A stretch of DNA of 64,000 bases from Asticcacaulis machinosus (GTDB lineage: Bacteria > Pseudomonadota > Alphaproteobacteria > Caulobacterales > Caulobacteraceae). The first letter of the stretch is position 1; every line of letters begins with the position of its first letter. A program made the position numbers and the translations under genes. Shown one piece after another: positions 9,430-19,991 of the stretch. The stretch lies in assembly GCF_028550435.1 (NCBI RefSeq), contig NZ_JAQQKV010000001.1, positions 124,001 through 188,000 of the forward strand, written 5' to 3'. Under the pieces are notes generated by a model. The model was not told where the DNA came from. It saw nothing but the letters and a program-made list of their open reading frames with translations, and did not search any database.

Positions 9430-11680
9430 GATCAAAGGCTTGAGGCAAGTCCTTAACCCCGCGACCGCGCCCGGAGAGTGAGGGGTTGGTCATGAAATAA
9501 TCGTGAGCTGAGAAGGGGTTATCGAGGTGACTTACATCTATGCGTTTATAGCTGCCGTCAATAGCTAATTGCCAGCTCTGGGCTTCGTCGTTCAGGTTGG
9601 CGACCATGATCTGGTCCAGAACCTGACGGTGCACGGTCGGGTTTTCAATCGGGATGAGGGTCTCGACCCGGCGATCCAGATTACGGCTCATCCAGTCGGC
9701 GGAAGAGATAAACACCCGTGCCTGATCGGACGGCATGGCGTGACCATTGGCAAAGCAGACGATGCGGGTGTGCTCCAGGAAGCGCCCGACAATCGATTTG
9801 ACGCGGATATTGTCCGAATAGCCTTTAACGCCCGGTCTCAGGCAGCAGATGCCGCGCACGATCAGATCAACCTGAACGCCGGCCTGTGAGGCCTGATACA
9901 GCTTTTTGATAATGACCGGATCAACCAGCGAGTTCAGCTTGGCCCAGATCTGAGCCGGCTTACCTGCGCGGGCATTGGCGATTTCCTGATCGATCAGGCT
10001 GACAAGGCCTTGCTTCAGGGTTACCGGTGAGAAATAGAGTTTATCCATCTTGTCCGGTCGGGCATAGCCGGTGATGAAGTTGAACACCCGCATGGCGTCG
10101 CGCCCAAGGGCCGGATCAGCACTGAATAGCGACAGGTCGGTGTAGACCTTGGCCGTGATCGGGTGGTAGTTGCCGGTACCGAAGTGACAATAGGTGCGCA
10201 AAGACTCACCTTCTCGGCGGACCACAACCGACAGCTTGGCGTGGGTTTTATATTCCACAAACCCGTAGACGACATGCACACCCGCCCGTTCCATAGCGCG
10301 CGCCCAGCGCATATTGGCTTCTTCGTCAAAGCGAGCCTTAATTTCGACCAGAGCGGTGACGTTTTTCCCCTGTTCGGCGGCTTCAATCAGGGCCGCGACG
10401 ATGGGGCTGTCTTTTGAGGTGCGGTACAGGGTCTGCTTGATGGCGATGACATTCGGATCACGTGCGGCTTGCCGCAGAAACTGCACGACGGCATCAAAGC
10501 TCTCAAATGGGTGGTGAACCAGAATGTCCTTTTCGCGGATGGCCGAAAACACATCGCCGCCATTGTCGCGAATACGCTCAGGGAAACGCGGCTCATAGGG
10601 TTTGAATTTCAGATCGTTACGGTCGGCGGGGATCAGTTGCGACAGTTCCGACATCCCAAGAATGCCCTTAACCACCACCACATGTTCAGGCTCGGCATGA
10701 AGCTGCTCAATGATGAATTCGCGCAGATCTTCGGGCATGTTGGCGTTGATCTTGACGCGCACGACCGATCCCAGACGACGCTGTTTCAAAAGCGCTTCGA
10801 ACTCCCGTACCAGATCTTCGGCCTCTTCTTCCATTTCGATGTCGGAGTCGCGGATGATGCGGAACACCCCGCGGGCATGGATATCAAAGCCCGGAAACAG
10901 CTTATCCAGAAACAGCAACACCAGCCCTTCCAGGGTGATGAACTTGCGCTTGACCGGGCCGGTGCCGCGGCGGGGGCTGGCGGAGCCGATTTCCCAAAAG
11001 CGCTTGACCTGCGTCGGTATGGGCACCAGCGCGTACATGGCCTTATTGTCCGACCGGCGCGTTAGCTTGATGGCGATCGAAAAGCCAAGGTTCGGGATAA
11101 ACGGAAACGGATGGGCCGGGTCAATGGCAAGCGGGGTCAGAACCGGGAAGACCTGATTATCAAACTGGGTTTCAAGCCAGGCGGCGTCTGTTTTATTAAT
11201 CTCGCGGTGGTCAATCAACGCCACACCGGCATCGGTCATCTCTTCACGCAGGCGCGACCAGATCAGTTGCTGTTTGGCCATCAGGTCAAACGCGGCCTTA
11301 TTGACCATTTCAAGCTGTTCCGCCGGGGTATGGCCATCCTGAGACATGACACGCACGCCTTCGCGCACCTGCCCCTGAAGACCCGCGACGCGCACCATGA
11401 AAAATTCATCGAGGTTATTGGCCGAAATCGATAAAAACCTTAAGCGTTCCAGCAGCGGGTGGCGCGGGTTTTCGGCTTCTTCGATCACCCTCTGATTAAA
11501 GGCCAGCCACGACAGTTCGCGGTTGATATAAAGCTCATAGCCCAGCGGATCGTCGCTGTTGAGGTCAACGCTTAAGATCTCATCGTCAGCAAGGGGTTCG
11601 ATGTCCGCAGGCAGAACCGGCGCTGCGGCCTGCGCAGAGGTTGGTGCCTGGGGCTTTTGAACGATATCGGTGTCGGACAT
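9410..11680 (-). CDS. ppk: Polyphosphate kinase 1
   Basis: Reversibly polymerises the ATP gamma-phosphate into polyphosphate. The PPK1 N-terminal helical domain starts at [15 protein letters not shown]. The two phospholipase-D-like catalytic domains follow, with the catalytic His in [11 protein letters not shown] and the [14 protein letters not shown] and [10 protein letters not shown] motifs. Length 756 aa is a little longer than E. coli PPK owing to a ~45-residue N-terminal extension and a short tail. ATG at 11680. It lies 41 bp downstream of hdaA and overlaps ppx, making a probable hdaA-ppk-ppx transcript. Confidence 0.97.
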   Translation of the reverse strand: MSDTDIVQKPQAPTSAQAAAPVLPADIEPLADDEILSVDLNSDDPLGYELYINRELSWLAFNQRVIEEAENPRHPLLERLRFLSISANNLDEFFMVRVAGLQGQVREGVRVMSQDGHTPAEQLEMVNKAAFDLMAKQQLIWSRLREEMTDAGVALIDHREINKTDAAWLETQFDNQVFPVLTPLAIDPAHPFPFIPNLGFSIAIKLTRRSDNKAMYALVPIPTQVKRFWEIGSASPRRGTGPVKRKFITLEGLVLLFLDKLFPGFDIHARGVFRIIRDSDIEMEEEAEDLVREFEALLKQRRLGSVVRVKINANMPEDLREFIIEQLHAEPEHVVVVKGILGMSELSQLIPADRNDLKFKPYEPRFPERIRDNGGDVFSAIREKDILVHHPFESFDAVVQFLRQAARDPNVIAIKQTLYRTSKDSPIVAALIEAAEQGKNVTALVEIKARFDEEANMRWARAMERAGVHVVYGFVEYKTHAKLSVVVRREGESLRTYCHFGTGNYHPITAKVYTDLSLFSADPALGRDAMRVFNFITGYARPDKMDKLYFSPVTLKQGLVSLIDQEIANARAGKPAQIWAKLNSLVDPVIIKKLYQASQAGVQVDLIVRGICCLRPGVKGYSDNIRVKSIVGRFLEHTRIVCFANGHAMPSDQARVFISSADWMSRNLDRRVETLIPIENPTVHRQVLDQIMVANLNDEAQSWQLAIDGSYKRIDVSHLDNPFSAHDYFMTNPSLSGRGRGVKDLPQAFDHVGSRK

Positions 11681-11721
11681 CTATGGAACCTTAAAGGGGA
11701 AAGCAGCGCTTGTGTTGTAAA

Positions 11722-12405
11722 TTAAAAGTCATCCTGATCAGTTAACCAAGACAAATTTTCGCTTTTTTCGAGAAATTCACGGGCGAGCGTGCGCGTAAAG
11801 GCGCGGCCATTGGCATAATCTTCGATTTCTGTGACGATTTTTTGCGCCTTGGGGACAGAGCGTTCCATCCGTCGGCTGATATAATCAAAAAAATCTGCTG
11901 AGGGCGTAATGGCATGATGGGCAAACAGTTTTTTCAAAACCCCGGCCAATATCACTTCATCCGGTTCCGGAATATCCACGACCCGCATAGCCTTAAGGCG
12001 TGACGCCAGATCAGGCAGGGTGGTTTGCCAGTTCAAAGGGTGGGTTTTTGACAGCAGCACTAACGGCTGTGCGGTCTGGAGGCTGTGGTTAAACAGGTGA
12101 AACAGCAACTCTTCATCGGCATATTCGGCATCGTCCACGACGACGGCGCACTCTGGCAGGTGTGAGGGTTCCATATATTGAGTTTCGGACGCGCTCAGAA
12201 ACTGCCCGTGATTGATATCGGCGAATATATGACCCAGATGGGTTTTACCACTGCCGGACGGGCCGATAAGCATCAGATGCGGATTGATCCAGTCTTTGGG
12301 CGCGCGCAACAGATCGATCAAACCCTGATTGGTTTCCGACACAATCAGGTCGGTCAAGCCATAGCTTTCGGGCCGCTCAAGCTTCAGGGGAATCTGGTGG
12401 GACAT
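11722..12405 (-). CDS. hdaA: DnaA-homologous regulatory protein HdaA
   Basis: Hda-type AAA+ protein that, with the DNA-loaded beta clamp, stimulates ATP hydrolysis by DnaA so that replication starts once per cycle. The N-terminus carries a clamp-binding hexapeptide (QIPLKL, residues 4-9). Walker A is GPSGSGKTHL; an acidic Walker B-like strand is VVVDDAEY; a sensor-like segment is LLSKTHPLNW. There is no DnaA DNA-binding domain IV. The ATG at 12405 gives 227 aa and places the clamp motif at the very N-terminus; an upstream TTG at 12444 is less likely. It is probably first in an operon with ppk and ppx. Confidence 0.9.
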   Translation of the reverse strand: MSHQIPLKLERPESYGLTDLIVSETNQGLIDLLRAPKDWINPHLMLIGPSGSGKTHLGHIFADINHGQFLSASETQYMEPSHLPECAVVVDDAEYADEELLFHLFNHSLQTAQPLVLLSKTHPLNWQTTLPDLASRLKAMRVVDIPEPDEVILAGVLKKLFAHHAITPSADFFDYISRRMERSVPKAQKIVTEIEDYANGRAFTRTLAREFLEKSENLSWLTDQDDF

Positions 12406-12486
12406 GGTTGGCTTGAGTTTAGAGCGCTGTGCGGTTTGAGGCAATGGCCGTGCGCCTGTTGATAACGGGGAAAACGTGGAGGGCCG

Positions 12487-13116
12487 TTATTTCGTGCCGT
12501 ACATCCGGTCGCCCGCATCGCCCAGCCCTGGCACAATATAGCCCTTATCGTTCAGATGACTGTCGATAGCGGCGGTAAACACCGGCACATCAGGGTGGGC
12601 GGTGGTGAAATGACCCAGGCCTTCGGGGGCGGCCAGCAGACACAGAAAGCGGATATGCTTTGCCCCGCGCGCCTTTAACTGGGAGGTAGCGGAAATAGAC
12701 GAATTACCGGTGGCCAGCATGGGGTCGACCAGGATCACCAGCCGCTCAGAAATATCTTCGGGCGCCTTGAAGTAATATTCCACCGGCTTAAGCGTATCGT
12801 GGTCGCGATAAACACCGATATGGGCGACACGTGCCGACGGCACCAGATCCAGCATCCCTTCCAGCAGGCCATTGCCGGCGCGCAAGATTGAGGCAAACAC
12901 CAACTTTTTACCGGCAATTACGGGTGCCTGCATGGCGGCGACTGGGGTCTCAATCGGTTCCAGCGTCATGTTCAGATCGCGCGTGACCTCATAGCACATC
13001 AGCGTCGAAATTTCGCGAAGTAACTGCCGGAACACAGCCGTCGGCGTGTCCTTGCGACGCATCAGGGTGAGTTTGTGCTGCACCAGCGGATGATCGATCA
13101 GAGTAATGTCGGCCAT
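12487..13116 (-). CDS. upp: Uracil phosphoribosyltransferase
   Basis: Salvages uracil to UMP using PRPP. The PRPP-binding motif [10 protein letters not shown] is present, as are [12 protein letters not shown] and the C-terminal uracil-binding [13 protein letters not shown]. The ATG at 13116 has an AAAGGAG ribosome site just upstream and gives the standard 209 aa. The gene is divergent from aspS across 159 bp. An in-frame TTG at 13179 is rejected because it adds non-homologous sequence. Confidence 0.98.
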   Translation of the reverse strand: MADITLIDHPLVQHKLTLMRRKDTPTAVFRQLLREISTLMCYEVTRDLNMTLEPIETPVAAMQAPVIAGKKLVFASILRAGNGLLEGMLDLVPSARVAHIGVYRDHDTLKPVEYYFKAPEDISERLVILVDPMLATGNSSISATSQLKARGAKHIRFLCLLAAPEGLGHFTTAHPDVPVFTAAIDSHLNDKGYIVPGLGDAGDRMYGTK

Positions 13117-13275
13117 AGCGGTCTCCTTTGCGCAAAGACTAGCACGGCGGATCGTCTGCGACACCGCTAATGTGCGCAAGGGAAGGGTGTATTAAGGCTT
13201 GACAATTCAAGGCGGGTCATGTCCCTACGGCCCTCATAATTTTGTCAGAAACGACCGCTTTTTTCAGAGTTTTCC

Positions 13276-15072
13276 ATGCACATCTACCGCTCACACACCT
13301 GCGGCGCCCTGCGCGCCACCGATGATCAGGCCGCTGTTCGCCTTTCGGGCTGGGTCCACCGCAAGCGCGATCATGGGGGCTTGCTGTTCATCGATTTGCG
13401 TGACCATTACGGCCTGACGCAGTTGGTGTTCGATCCGGCCACACCGGGCTTCGATAAGGTTGAGCGGGTGCGCGCCGAAAGCGTTATCCGCATTGATGGT
13501 AAGGTCGTGAAGCGTACCAGCGATACCATCAATGCCAACCTGCCGACCGGCGAAGTCGAAGTGCAGGTCACATCGGTTGAAGTCCTGAGCGAGGCTGCCG
13601 AACTGCCGCTGCCGGTATTTGGTGAGCCGGAATACCCGGAAGAAATCCGCCTCAAGAACCGTTTCCTCGACCTGCGCCGTGAGACCCTGCATAAGAACAT
13701 TGTCCTGCGCTCAAGGGTGATCCAGTCTATCCGTAATCGCATGGTTGATCAGGGTTTTCTGGAATACCAGACCCCGATTCTGACGGCCTCATCGCCGGAA
13801 GGGGCGCGCGACTTCCTGGTGCCGTCGCGTATGCACCCCGGTAAGTTCTACGCCCTGCCGCAGGCCCCGCAGCAGTTTAAGCAATTGCTGATGGTGTCGG
13901 GTTTTGACCGCTATTTCCAGATTGCGCCGTGCTTTCGTGACGAAGACCTGCGGGCCGACCGCAGCCTTGAGTTCTACCAGCTCGATGTCGAGATGAGCTT
14001 TGTGACGCAGGAAGATGTGTTCGCGTCCATTGAGCCGCTGATGCACGGCCTGTTCACCGAGTTTGGCGAAGGCAAGCGCGTCTCAAGCTATCCGTTCCAG
14101 CGCATTCCATATCGTGAATCGATTGCCAAGTACGGCTCCGATAAGCCTGACTTACGCAACCCGATCGAGATGCAGGACGTGTCCGAGCATTTTCGTGGGT
14201 CGGGCTTTAAGGTGTTCGCGTCGATCCTTGAGGCGGATGCGAAGAACAAGGTTTGGGCGATTCCGGCGAAAACCGGTGGCTCGCGCGCTTTCTGTGACCG
14301 GATGAATTCCTGGGCGCAGGGCGAAGGCCAAAAAGGTCTGGGCTATATCTTCTGGCGGACGCCGGAAGGGGCAACTGAGGGCATTGAGCCGTCGGGGCCG
14401 GTGGCCAAAAACATTGGCGATGAGCGCACCGAAGCTTTGCGTGGCCAATTGGGTCTCGAAGCGGGCGATGCCGTGTTCTTTGTGGCGGGTAACCCGGACG
14501 AGTTCTATAAGTTTGCAGGGTTAGCGCGCACCAAGGTCGGCACTGATCTGGGGCTGGTCGATGAAGATCAGTTCCGATTCTGCTGGATCGTTGATTTCCC
14601 GATGTTTGAGTGGAACGACGACGAAAAGAAGGTCGATTTCTCGCACAACCCGTTCTCAATGCCGCAGGGCGAGATGGAGGCGCTGCTTACCAAAGACCCG
14701 CTCGATATCCTCGCGTACCAATATGACATTGTCTGCAACGGCTATGAACTGTGCTCTGGCGCAATCCGGAACCACAAGCAGGACATCATGCTTAAGGCGT
14801 TTGAGATCGCCGGCTATGACGAAGCCTTTGTTGAGGCGCAGTTCGGTGGGATGCTCAATGCGTTCAAATACGGGGCACCGCCGCATGGTGGTCTGGCGCC
14901 GGGGATCGACCGTATTGTGATGCTGCTGGCCGGCCAGACGGCGATCCGTGAGATCATCGCCTTCCCGCTGAACCAGCAGGGGCAGGACGTGATGATGTCG
15001 GCCCCTTCGGAGGCGCTTGATAAGCAGTTGAAGGAATTGTCGATCCGGACGGCGTTGCCGATCAAGGTGTGA
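13276..15072 (+). CDS. aspS: Aspartyl-tRNA synthetase
   Basis: Charges tRNA-Asp (in many alphaproteobacteria also tRNA-Asn, then amidated by GatCAB). It has an N-terminal OB-fold anticodon-binding domain, class II motif 1 around RFLDLRRE, motif 2 [10 protein letters not shown], the bacterial GAD insertion domain, and motif 3 [13 protein letters not shown]. Length 598 aa is typical of the bacterial type. ATG 13276. The gene is monocistronic, ending in a strong hairpin terminator. Discriminating versus non-discriminating specificity cannot be decided by eye. Confidence 0.98.
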   Translation: MHIYRSHTCGALRATDDQAAVRLSGWVHRKRDHGGLLFIDLRDHYGLTQLVFDPATPGFDKVERVRAESVIRIDGKVVKRTSDTINANLPTGEVEVQVTSVEVLSEAAELPLPVFGEPEYPEEIRLKNRFLDLRRETLHKNIVLRSRVIQSIRNRMVDQGFLEYQTPILTASSPEGARDFLVPSRMHPGKFYALPQAPQQFKQLLMVSGFDRYFQIAPCFRDEDLRADRSLEFYQLDVEMSFVTQEDVFASIEPLMHGLFTEFGEGKRVSSYPFQRIPYRESIAKYGSDKPDLRNPIEMQDVSEHFRGSGFKVFASILEADAKNKVWAIPAKTGGSRAFCDRMNSWAQGEGQKGLGYIFWRTPEGATEGIEPSGPVAKNIGDERTEALRGQLGLEAGDAVFFVAGNPDEFYKFAGLARTKVGTDLGLVDEDQFRFCWIVDFPMFEWNDDEKKVDFSHNPFSMPQGEMEALLTKDPLDILAYQYDIVCNGYELCSGAIRNHKQDIMLKAFEIAGYDEAFVEAQFGGMLNAFKYGAPPHGGLAPGIDRIVMLLAGQTAIREIIAFPLNQQGQDVMMSAPSEALDKQLKELSIRTALPIKV

Positions 15073-15074
15073 TG

Positions 15075-15196
15075 ACTTATGGGGTTTGGGGTCTGTGACC
15101 CCACAAACCTGCTGTTTCAATAAAAAACCCGGTCATATTGACCGGGTTTTTTATTGAATGAGAAGACTTGGGGCCATTGGCCCCAAACCCCGTAAA
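15075..15196. repeat. Three-hairpin intergenic repeat, copy 2 (inverted relative to copy 1)
   Basis: Block between aspS and the pentapeptide-repeat gene. Palindrome TGGGGTCTGTGACCCCA (15087-15103) is followed by a terminator hairpin (15116-15158) and TTGGGGCCATTGGCCCCAA (15168-15186). Read on the minus strand it aligns with 2447-2575, including the flanks TTACGGGGTTTGGGG and CCCCAAGTCTT. The central stems of the two copies differ in sequence but both pair perfectly. Confidence 0.75.
15116..15158. terminator. Bidirectional terminator between aspS and pentapeptide gene
   Basis: Perfect 20-nt arms at 15116-15135 and 15139-15158 with a 3-nt loop. The core ACCCGGTCA/TGACCGGGT is bordered by A-run and T-run, so it works for both convergent genes. 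Confidence 0.9.
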
Positions 15197-15706
15197 TCAG
15201 CACACCGGGATACGCAAACCCCGTGGCAACTGCGTTTCGCGATCCCCACACGCGCCGTCAAGCTGGCGTTGGGTCAGACCGCGCGCAGATGACATCTCGG
15301 CACCGGAGAAGTTCACACCCGACAGATTAGCCCCAGCGAAATTGGCCCCCTCAAGATAGGCACCCACAAACGTCGCATTGGTCAGGTTGGCCTTGACGAA
15401 ACTGGCGTTAGAAAACAAAGCCCCGAACCCGTTCAGATCACGCAGATCGCCACCCGCAAACGACGTGCGGTTAAATGACCCCAGGCTAAGATCGGCCTGA
15501 CGCAGACGCGCCCCGGCAAAGTTCTTGCCCCTAAGCTCACGGTTGCTGAAATCAGCCTGAAACAGGTTGCAGCCCGCGCACGACGCCCCGCTCTGGGCCT
15601 TCCCGATCTGACCGGCATTTTGCGCCGAGGCCGGTGAGGCCACCGCTAACAAAGCCGGGGATGCAAGTGCGGCCATAACGGCCATTACCGACAATACGCG
15701 TTTCAT
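15197..15706 (-). CDS. Exported pentapeptide-repeat protein
   Basis: About 169 aa with an N-terminal signal peptide (MKRVLSVMAVMAAL...ASPASAQ), then roughly 15 tandem A(D/N)LxG-type pentapeptides (for example GANFAGANLSGVNFSG), which should fold as a right-handed quadrilateral beta-helix. A Cys pair (CAGC) lies just before the repeats and two Cys near the C-terminus, possibly forming periplasmic disulfides or, for CAGC, a ligand or redox site. Start ATG 15706, with GAGGTG upstream; a TTG at 15721 is possible. Function unknown; such helices are usually binding scaffolds. It lies 53 bp downstream of the NrdJ-like gene on the same strand. Confidence 0.85.
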   Translation of the reverse strand: MKRVLSVMAVMAALASPALLAVASPASAQNAGQIGKAQSGASCAGCNLFQADFSNRELRGKNFAGARLRQADLSLGSFNRTSFAGGDLRDLNGFGALFSNASFVKANLTNATFVGAYLEGANFAGANLSGVNFSGAEMSSARGLTQRQLDGACGDRETQLPRGLRIPVC

Positions 15707-15759
15707 CTTAAGACACCTCAATCTGTTTGGTCGTGACTAAGCAAGACCGGTGCCGCAAA

Positions 15760-18540
15760 TCAACCGTCAGAGGGTAAATCCATGCCGATATCGTCATTCG
15801 ACGCCTTTTTGGCGAAGGGGATGACCACCAGATTATCGGTATTGGCGCCACGCGCAAAGCCTTTAGATATCAACTGAGAGGCGCGGATGCCTTCGGATTC
15901 GTTTGCGGCTTCGCCGTCCCCCAGACCATCAGCATTGAGCGCATCCGGATCAGCATTGGCCAGATCCGTGCGATCAAGGTACGAAATCGCCAGTTCCCGG
16001 AACAGATAGTCCAGAATTGATGTGGCTGATTTGATGGAGTCATTGCCGCTGACAGGGCCGGCCGGCTCAAAGCGGGTGAACACGAACGCATCGACAAATT
16101 CATCGAGTGGCACGCCGTATTGCAACCCGATAGATACGGCGATGGCGAAATTGTTCATCATCGAGCGAAAAGCCGCCCCTTCCTTGTGCATGTCGATGAA
16201 GATTTCCCCGACGCTGCCATCATCATATTCACCGGTGTGCAGGTAGACTTTGTGGCCTCCGACCGAGGCTTTCTGAATATAGCCTTTGCGGCGGTCGGGC
16301 AGTTTCTGGCGGGAGCGGTCGCGTTCAACAATCTTTTCCACGACCTTTGTTTGCGCAGGCTCTGGCTGTGGGCGCGCTTCGAGCAGATTACGCTTAGGGG
16401 CATCCTCAATGACCGGTATATCAAGATGGAAATCATCCGGCGGTGTGGTCGGTTGCAGGCTGACAGCGCGCAGGTCCATATTCGCCGCCATCGACAACAG
16501 TTTGAGGTTATCGGGCAGGTTCTGGCCAAACGGAATGTGGATGCGAGCGGCCGATGGCGCACTGGAAAAGCTTTCAAGTTTTTGACGCATTAACAACCGC
16601 GCCTTCAAACCGGGGACGGCAAAAATGGCGCGTTGATCTTCGGTTAAACCCTCAAAATCAGACAGTGTGCCATGACCAAAGATAAAGGCTTCGGCTTCGG
16701 CGATTTGCGCCGCAGTAAAACCCATAACGGTCAACAGGTTATAGTCAGAACTTGAGATATCCTCATCACTGACACCCCAGATGTCGCGCACGAAATCCTT
16801 ATCGATGGTGTTGAATACTTCGGTCAGGTTGCGGGCGGTCAGGAGTGCCGCCTCAAGCCGTCCAATTTCATGATCTGTCAGGCCGCGCGCCTTAAGCTGG
16901 GGCGGGGACAGATAGGGGGCTTCAAACAGGGAACGTGTCCCCAAAACATGCCGACGCGCATCGGCAATGACAGCACCCGCCCGTATCAGGCCCGCGATGA
17001 CGGCCTCGGACAAGGTCTCTATAATTTCACCGTCTTCGGTTTCAAGCACCGAAGTCAGGCCGGACACCGGCTGATCGTGCAGGCTGACGCCCAGTCGCAA
17101 CGTCAGTTCCGGATCATCAAACAGGGCTGTGGTCTGGGCATGGCGGAGCCCGGTTTTTTTAGCCGTTTTCAAAGCATCCTGAATAAGCGTCAGGCTATGA
17201 GCCTTAAGGTCGGCGTGGCCTTTCAGGCCGGAAATGCGATAGACTTGCTGCGACAGACGATGCAGGAGGTGATCTTTATCCGTCCCAAAAGTCTTATAGG
17301 GCCCATGAGATTTGGCCAATTGCGCGGAAGTGTATAGGCTTTGGGCCTGCATGGCGGCCATCAGGCCTGCGGCAAAATCAAGCCCGTCCGCATCGGCGGG
17401 ATTGAGGTTCAACGCCATCAGTAACTCAGACACCCCGCCCATCGTCAGGCCAATCGGGCGATCATAGTACCGTCTCAGGGCATGGCCCTCGGTCGCACTA
17501 AAAGCCGTCGCGGTCTCTATATCGAGCGCTAATGTCCACAACGCCACGCACTGGCTAAAGGCCGTGGCATCAAAGCCTTTTTCGGCCTCATAAAACCCGA
17601 ACACATTAATCGCGGCCTTGGGGGCGAACGCCTGACCGGCCAGCGCTTGTGCATCCAACGGGTCAAAGGCCAGATAAAGCTGCCCGGTTTCCTGTGCGAC
17701 CTGCGCCGCCAGACGCCCCGCCGGATCACCGGCTGCGATCAGGTTGCGTGAGGCCAGAGCGATTTTAGGGTCATACGCAGGCGAAATGGCATCCACGGCT
17801 TGCTGAGACCAAGGGGGCAAAAGGGTATCCGCCGCAGCATTTTGCGCGGATTGAATGGTCAGGGAAATCAGGTGATCGCTGGCGCCAAACTTACGCGCGG
17901 CCAATGCGGCGCGGGCGAGGGCAGGATTGTGGCGCAGGCTTGTGCGGTGATCACCTTCGGCGCGGGCAATGGCGGTGGTAATCTCGTTCAGCGCGTCATG
18001 TAACTGACTGCGGGTGGTTCTGGCAATCTGGTCGGAGCGAAAGCTTATCAGAAACTGGCGCAAATCGCGGTCGCAGGCCGGATCATCAAGCTGCCAGAAC
18101 TTGGTCTCAGGCGGCTCCGGCACGCGATCACCCGCCAGAGGATGAATACGGTGCCCGCTTTTCAAGGGCAGGGCCGGCGCGGCATAACCGAGCAGGATAC
18201 TGGCGCGCAGTTCACGCAAAAAATGGGCCGCGCTTTGCGAGTCCTCAAAATAACCGAGTGCATACCCCCACGCTGTCAGGCGCTGCGCATAGCGCTCAAC
18301 CGCGCCCCCCAAAGCCATATCAAACGGATCATCCTGAACGATGCGGTGATCTATATCCGGGGCCAGTTGCGGCAGATCTTCGGGCAGAGCATCGGCCCAA
18401 TCCAGCCAGGCCTCCAGACGAGCGTTTGACCAGTCGCGCGGGGCCAATATCTCATCATAGCCGCCGGGGCGCTCAATAAAGCGGTCTTCGAGACTGATGT
18501 CATAGATGAGGCGATTGGAAAAATCCGACTCTAAGCGCAT
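15760..18540 (-). CDS. Ribonucleotide-reductase-like protein with TSCPD domain, lacking catalytic cysteines
   Basis: 926 aa from ATG 18540. Residues 752-862 are an almost canonical TSCPD domain of adenosylcobalamin-dependent (class II) reductase Nrd[41 protein letters not shown]. Upstream segments still follow the NrdJ order ([52 protein letters not shown]). However, only two Cys remain (156 and 331), neither in a catalytic context. The thiyl-radical and redox-pair cysteines, the phosphate loop (APTGTIG in NrdJ) and the C-terminal CxxC tail are absent. It therefore cannot be an active reductase by the known mechanism. The reading frame is intact with normal codon use, so it looks like a maintained pseudoenzyme, perhaps structural or regulatory. 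Function unknown. Confidence 0.85.
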   Translation of the reverse strand: MRLESDFSNRLIYDISLEDRFIERPGGYDEILAPRDWSNARLEAWLDWADALPEDLPQLAPDIDHRIVQDDPFDMALGGAVERYAQRLTAWGYALGYFEDSQSAAHFLRELRASILLGYAAPALPLKSGHRIHPLAGDRVPEPPETKFWQLDDPACDRDLRQFLISFRSDQIARTTRSQLHDALNEITTAIARAEGDHRTSLRHNPALARAALAARKFGASDHLISLTIQSAQNAAADTLLPPWSQQAVDAISPAYDPKIALASRNLIAAGDPAGRLAAQVAQETGQLYLAFDPLDAQALAGQAFAPKAAINVFGFYEAEKGFDATAFSQCVALWTLALDIETATAFSATEGHALRRYYDRPIGLTMGGVSELLMALNLNPADADGLDFAAGLMAAMQAQSLYTSAQLAKSHGPYKTFGTDKDHLLHRLSQQVYRISGLKGHADLKAHSLTLIQDALKTAKKTGLRHAQTTALFDDPELTLRLGVSLHDQPVSGLTSVLETEDGEIIETLSEAVIAGLIRAGAVIADARRHVLGTRSLFEAPYLSPPQLKARGLTDHEIGRLEAALLTARNLTEVFNTIDKDFVRDIWGVSDEDISSSDYNLLTVMGFTAAQIAEAEAFIFGHGTLSDFEGLTEDQRAIFAVPGLKARLLMRQKLESFSSAPSAARIHIPFGQNLPDNLKLLSMAANMDLRAVSLQPTTPPDDFHLDIPVIEDAPKRNLLEARPQPEPAQTKVVEKIVERDRSRQKLPDRRKGYIQKASVGGHKVYLHTGEYDDGSVGEIFIDMHKEGAAFRSMMNNFAIAVSIGLQYGVPLDEFVDAFVFTRFEPAGPVSGNDSIKSATSILDYLFRELAISYLDRTDLANADPDALNADGLGDGEAANESEGIRASQLISKGFARGANTDNLVVIPFAKKASNDDIGMDLPSDG

Positions 18541-18626
18541 GGCGTCGTGTCCCGTGCAGTGTGGCAAGGATGTAATTCTAAGGCTGCATTAACCACTTAT
18601 CAATAAATGTAGTTGGTTTGGTGTTT

Positions 18627-18666
18627 GTATCCACAATATATTGATCGGATGGATGGGTGTGGATAA
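18627..18666. promoter_or_regulatory. Inverted DnaA-box-like pair overlapping an NrdR-box-like palindrome
   Basis: In the 279-bp divergent gap between the NrdJ-like gene and NDUFA12. GTATCCACA (18627-18635) matches the TTATCCACA DnaA box at 8 of 9 positions, and TGTGGATAA (18658-18666) is its exact reverse complement. Between them, CACAATATATTG (18632-18643) matches the core of the NrdR box (consensus acaCwAtATaTwGtgt), but the outer bases match poorly and no second NrdR box at the usual spacing was found. Sequence matches only; binding is inferred. Confidence 0.4.
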
Positions 18667-18819
18667 TTGCGGCCACCGTCGCGATGTGAGGAAATTTCAG
18701 GGACTGTGGCTTTACCTCGGCATCGGGGATCACTATAGTAACGGCAAGTTTTTAAGATCTGCCGGGTCTGTGATTCACGGGTGTGAATTGGGATTTTTGA
18801 TCAGAGACAGGATGTTACT

Positions 18820-19212
18820 GTGTTAGCGAATATGTTTACCTGGTGGAGCGGCGCCACAATCGGAACCTTGTTCACGATTGGGCGCCTTGGCAAATTCGTA
18901 GGCTCCGATGAGTTCGGCAACAAATACTACGAAGCCCGCGACACCAAGGAAAGCTATGGCGACAAAAAGCGCCGTTTCGTGATCTACAAAGGCTATGCCG
19001 ATGCCTCAAAAATTCCACCCGACTGGCATGGCTGGATGCACTATATCTATGACACGCCGCCGTCTGATACCCCGCTGCCGCGTAAAAGCTGGGAGCAACC
19101 GCATCTGCCGAACATGAGCGGTACACCTTTGGCGCAATATCCCAAGGGCTCACTCAATGCTCAGGCTGATCGTCAGAAAACCACAGGCGATTACGAAGCC
19201 TGGAAACCCTAA
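18820..19212 (+). CDS. NDUFA12-family accessory subunit of respiratory complex I
   Basis: 130-aa homologue of mitochondrial NDUFA12 (B17.2), an accessory subunit of NADH:ubiquinone oxidoreductase found in alphaproteobacteria. Family features are FVGSDEFGNKYYE, RRFVIYKGYADASKIPPDWHGWMHY and the late tyrosine/proline-rich tail (DYEAWKP). The start is probably GTG 18820, because AGGA lies 7 nt upstream; ATG 18832 would be 4 residues shorter. DUF2155 follows 8 bp later, so the two are co-transcribed, an arrangement common beside aat-accC in this class. Confidence 0.93.
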   Translation: MLANMFTWWSGATIGTLFTIGRLGKFVGSDEFGNKYYEARDTKESYGDKKRRFVIYKGYADASKIPPDWHGWMHYIYDTPPSDTPLPRKSWEQPHLPNMSGTPLAQYPKGSLNAQADRQKTTGDYEAWKP

Positions 19213-19220
19213 GGTTCAGC

Positions 19221-19991
19221 ATGACCCGCAAATCCCCCACAGGCACCTCAAACACGAAGCTCATCTGGGCTTTGGTGCCGGTTGTGGCAATCGCGGGTGT
19301 CGCGATGGCTCAGATTCCGCCGGATGAAGATGCGCCACCTGCACGGCAGGGGCGCTATGTCGATTCGCAAAATTATGATCCTGAGCCCTATTACGTGGAT
19401 GGCGTGGAGTTTAAACCCTACATCCCCGAAGGTGCGCGGAAAGTTACGAACCGAACTGAAACGCGCCCTGTGGCTCCGGCCGCTGTGCCAGCCACCCGTG
19501 GAATTACCGCGGGCCAGCCGGTGCCCGGAGCACCATCAGATACGGCATCACCGGAACGTGTTGCGACAGCACCGGAGCTGAAAGGCCCCATCAGTGACGG
19601 CGGGGAAGAGTCATCTGCGGCGGATGTCCCCAAGGCGGCTCCAAAGCGCCAGCGGCATGGCGCGGCCATTATACAGGCGCTGGATAAGGTCACGGCGGAG
19701 ACGGTTCGTTTTGAAGCACAGGTCGGAAAGCCTGTGCGTTACAAAGGCTTGATCTATACCATCAAGGCCTGCGAGACCACGACATCCGAAGAAGCGCAAT
19801 CAGATATCGTCGCCTACATGGAAGTTCAGTCATCGCCCCAGATCACTGAGACCACGCGGATCATGCCCAAGGCTAAGTCTATATTTCGTGGCTGGACCTA
19901 TGCCTCCTCACCGGGCATTAACGGGCTTGAGCACCCGGTTTATGATGCCTGGGTGATTTCGTGCCGCGCACCTTTAGTCCGTAAATCCTAG
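19221..19991 (+). CDS. DUF2155 domain-containing exported protein
   Basis: 256 aa. An N-terminal hydrophobic segment (LIWALVPVVAIAGVAMA) acts as signal or anchor. A Pro/Ala-rich linker (about 70-145) leads to the C-terminal DUF2155 domain with GLIYTIKACET, FRGWTYASSPGINGLEHPVYDAWV and a second Cys (VISC), probably disulfide-linked. DUF2155 proteins are alphaproteobacterial envelope proteins of unknown function. ATG 19221, 8 bp after NDUFA12. The TAG stop is the first codon of an intergenic palindromic repeat. Confidence 0.88.
   Translation: MTRKSPTGTSNTKLIWALVPVVAIAGVAMAQIPPDEDAPPARQGRYVDSQNYDPEPYYVDGVEFKPYIPEGARKVTNRTETRPVAPAAVPATRGITAGQPVPGAPSDTASPERVATAPELKGPISDGGEESSAADVPKAAPKRQRHGAAIIQALDKVTAETVRFEAQVGKPVRYKGLIYTIKACETTTSEEAQSDIVAYMEVQSSPQITETTRIMPKAKSIFRGWTYASSPGINGLEHPVYDAWVISCRAPLVRKS

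Noticed and set aside
15760-18540. Functional vitamin B12-dependent ribonucleotide reductase
   Set aside because: Catalytic and redox cysteines and the phosphate loop are missing.
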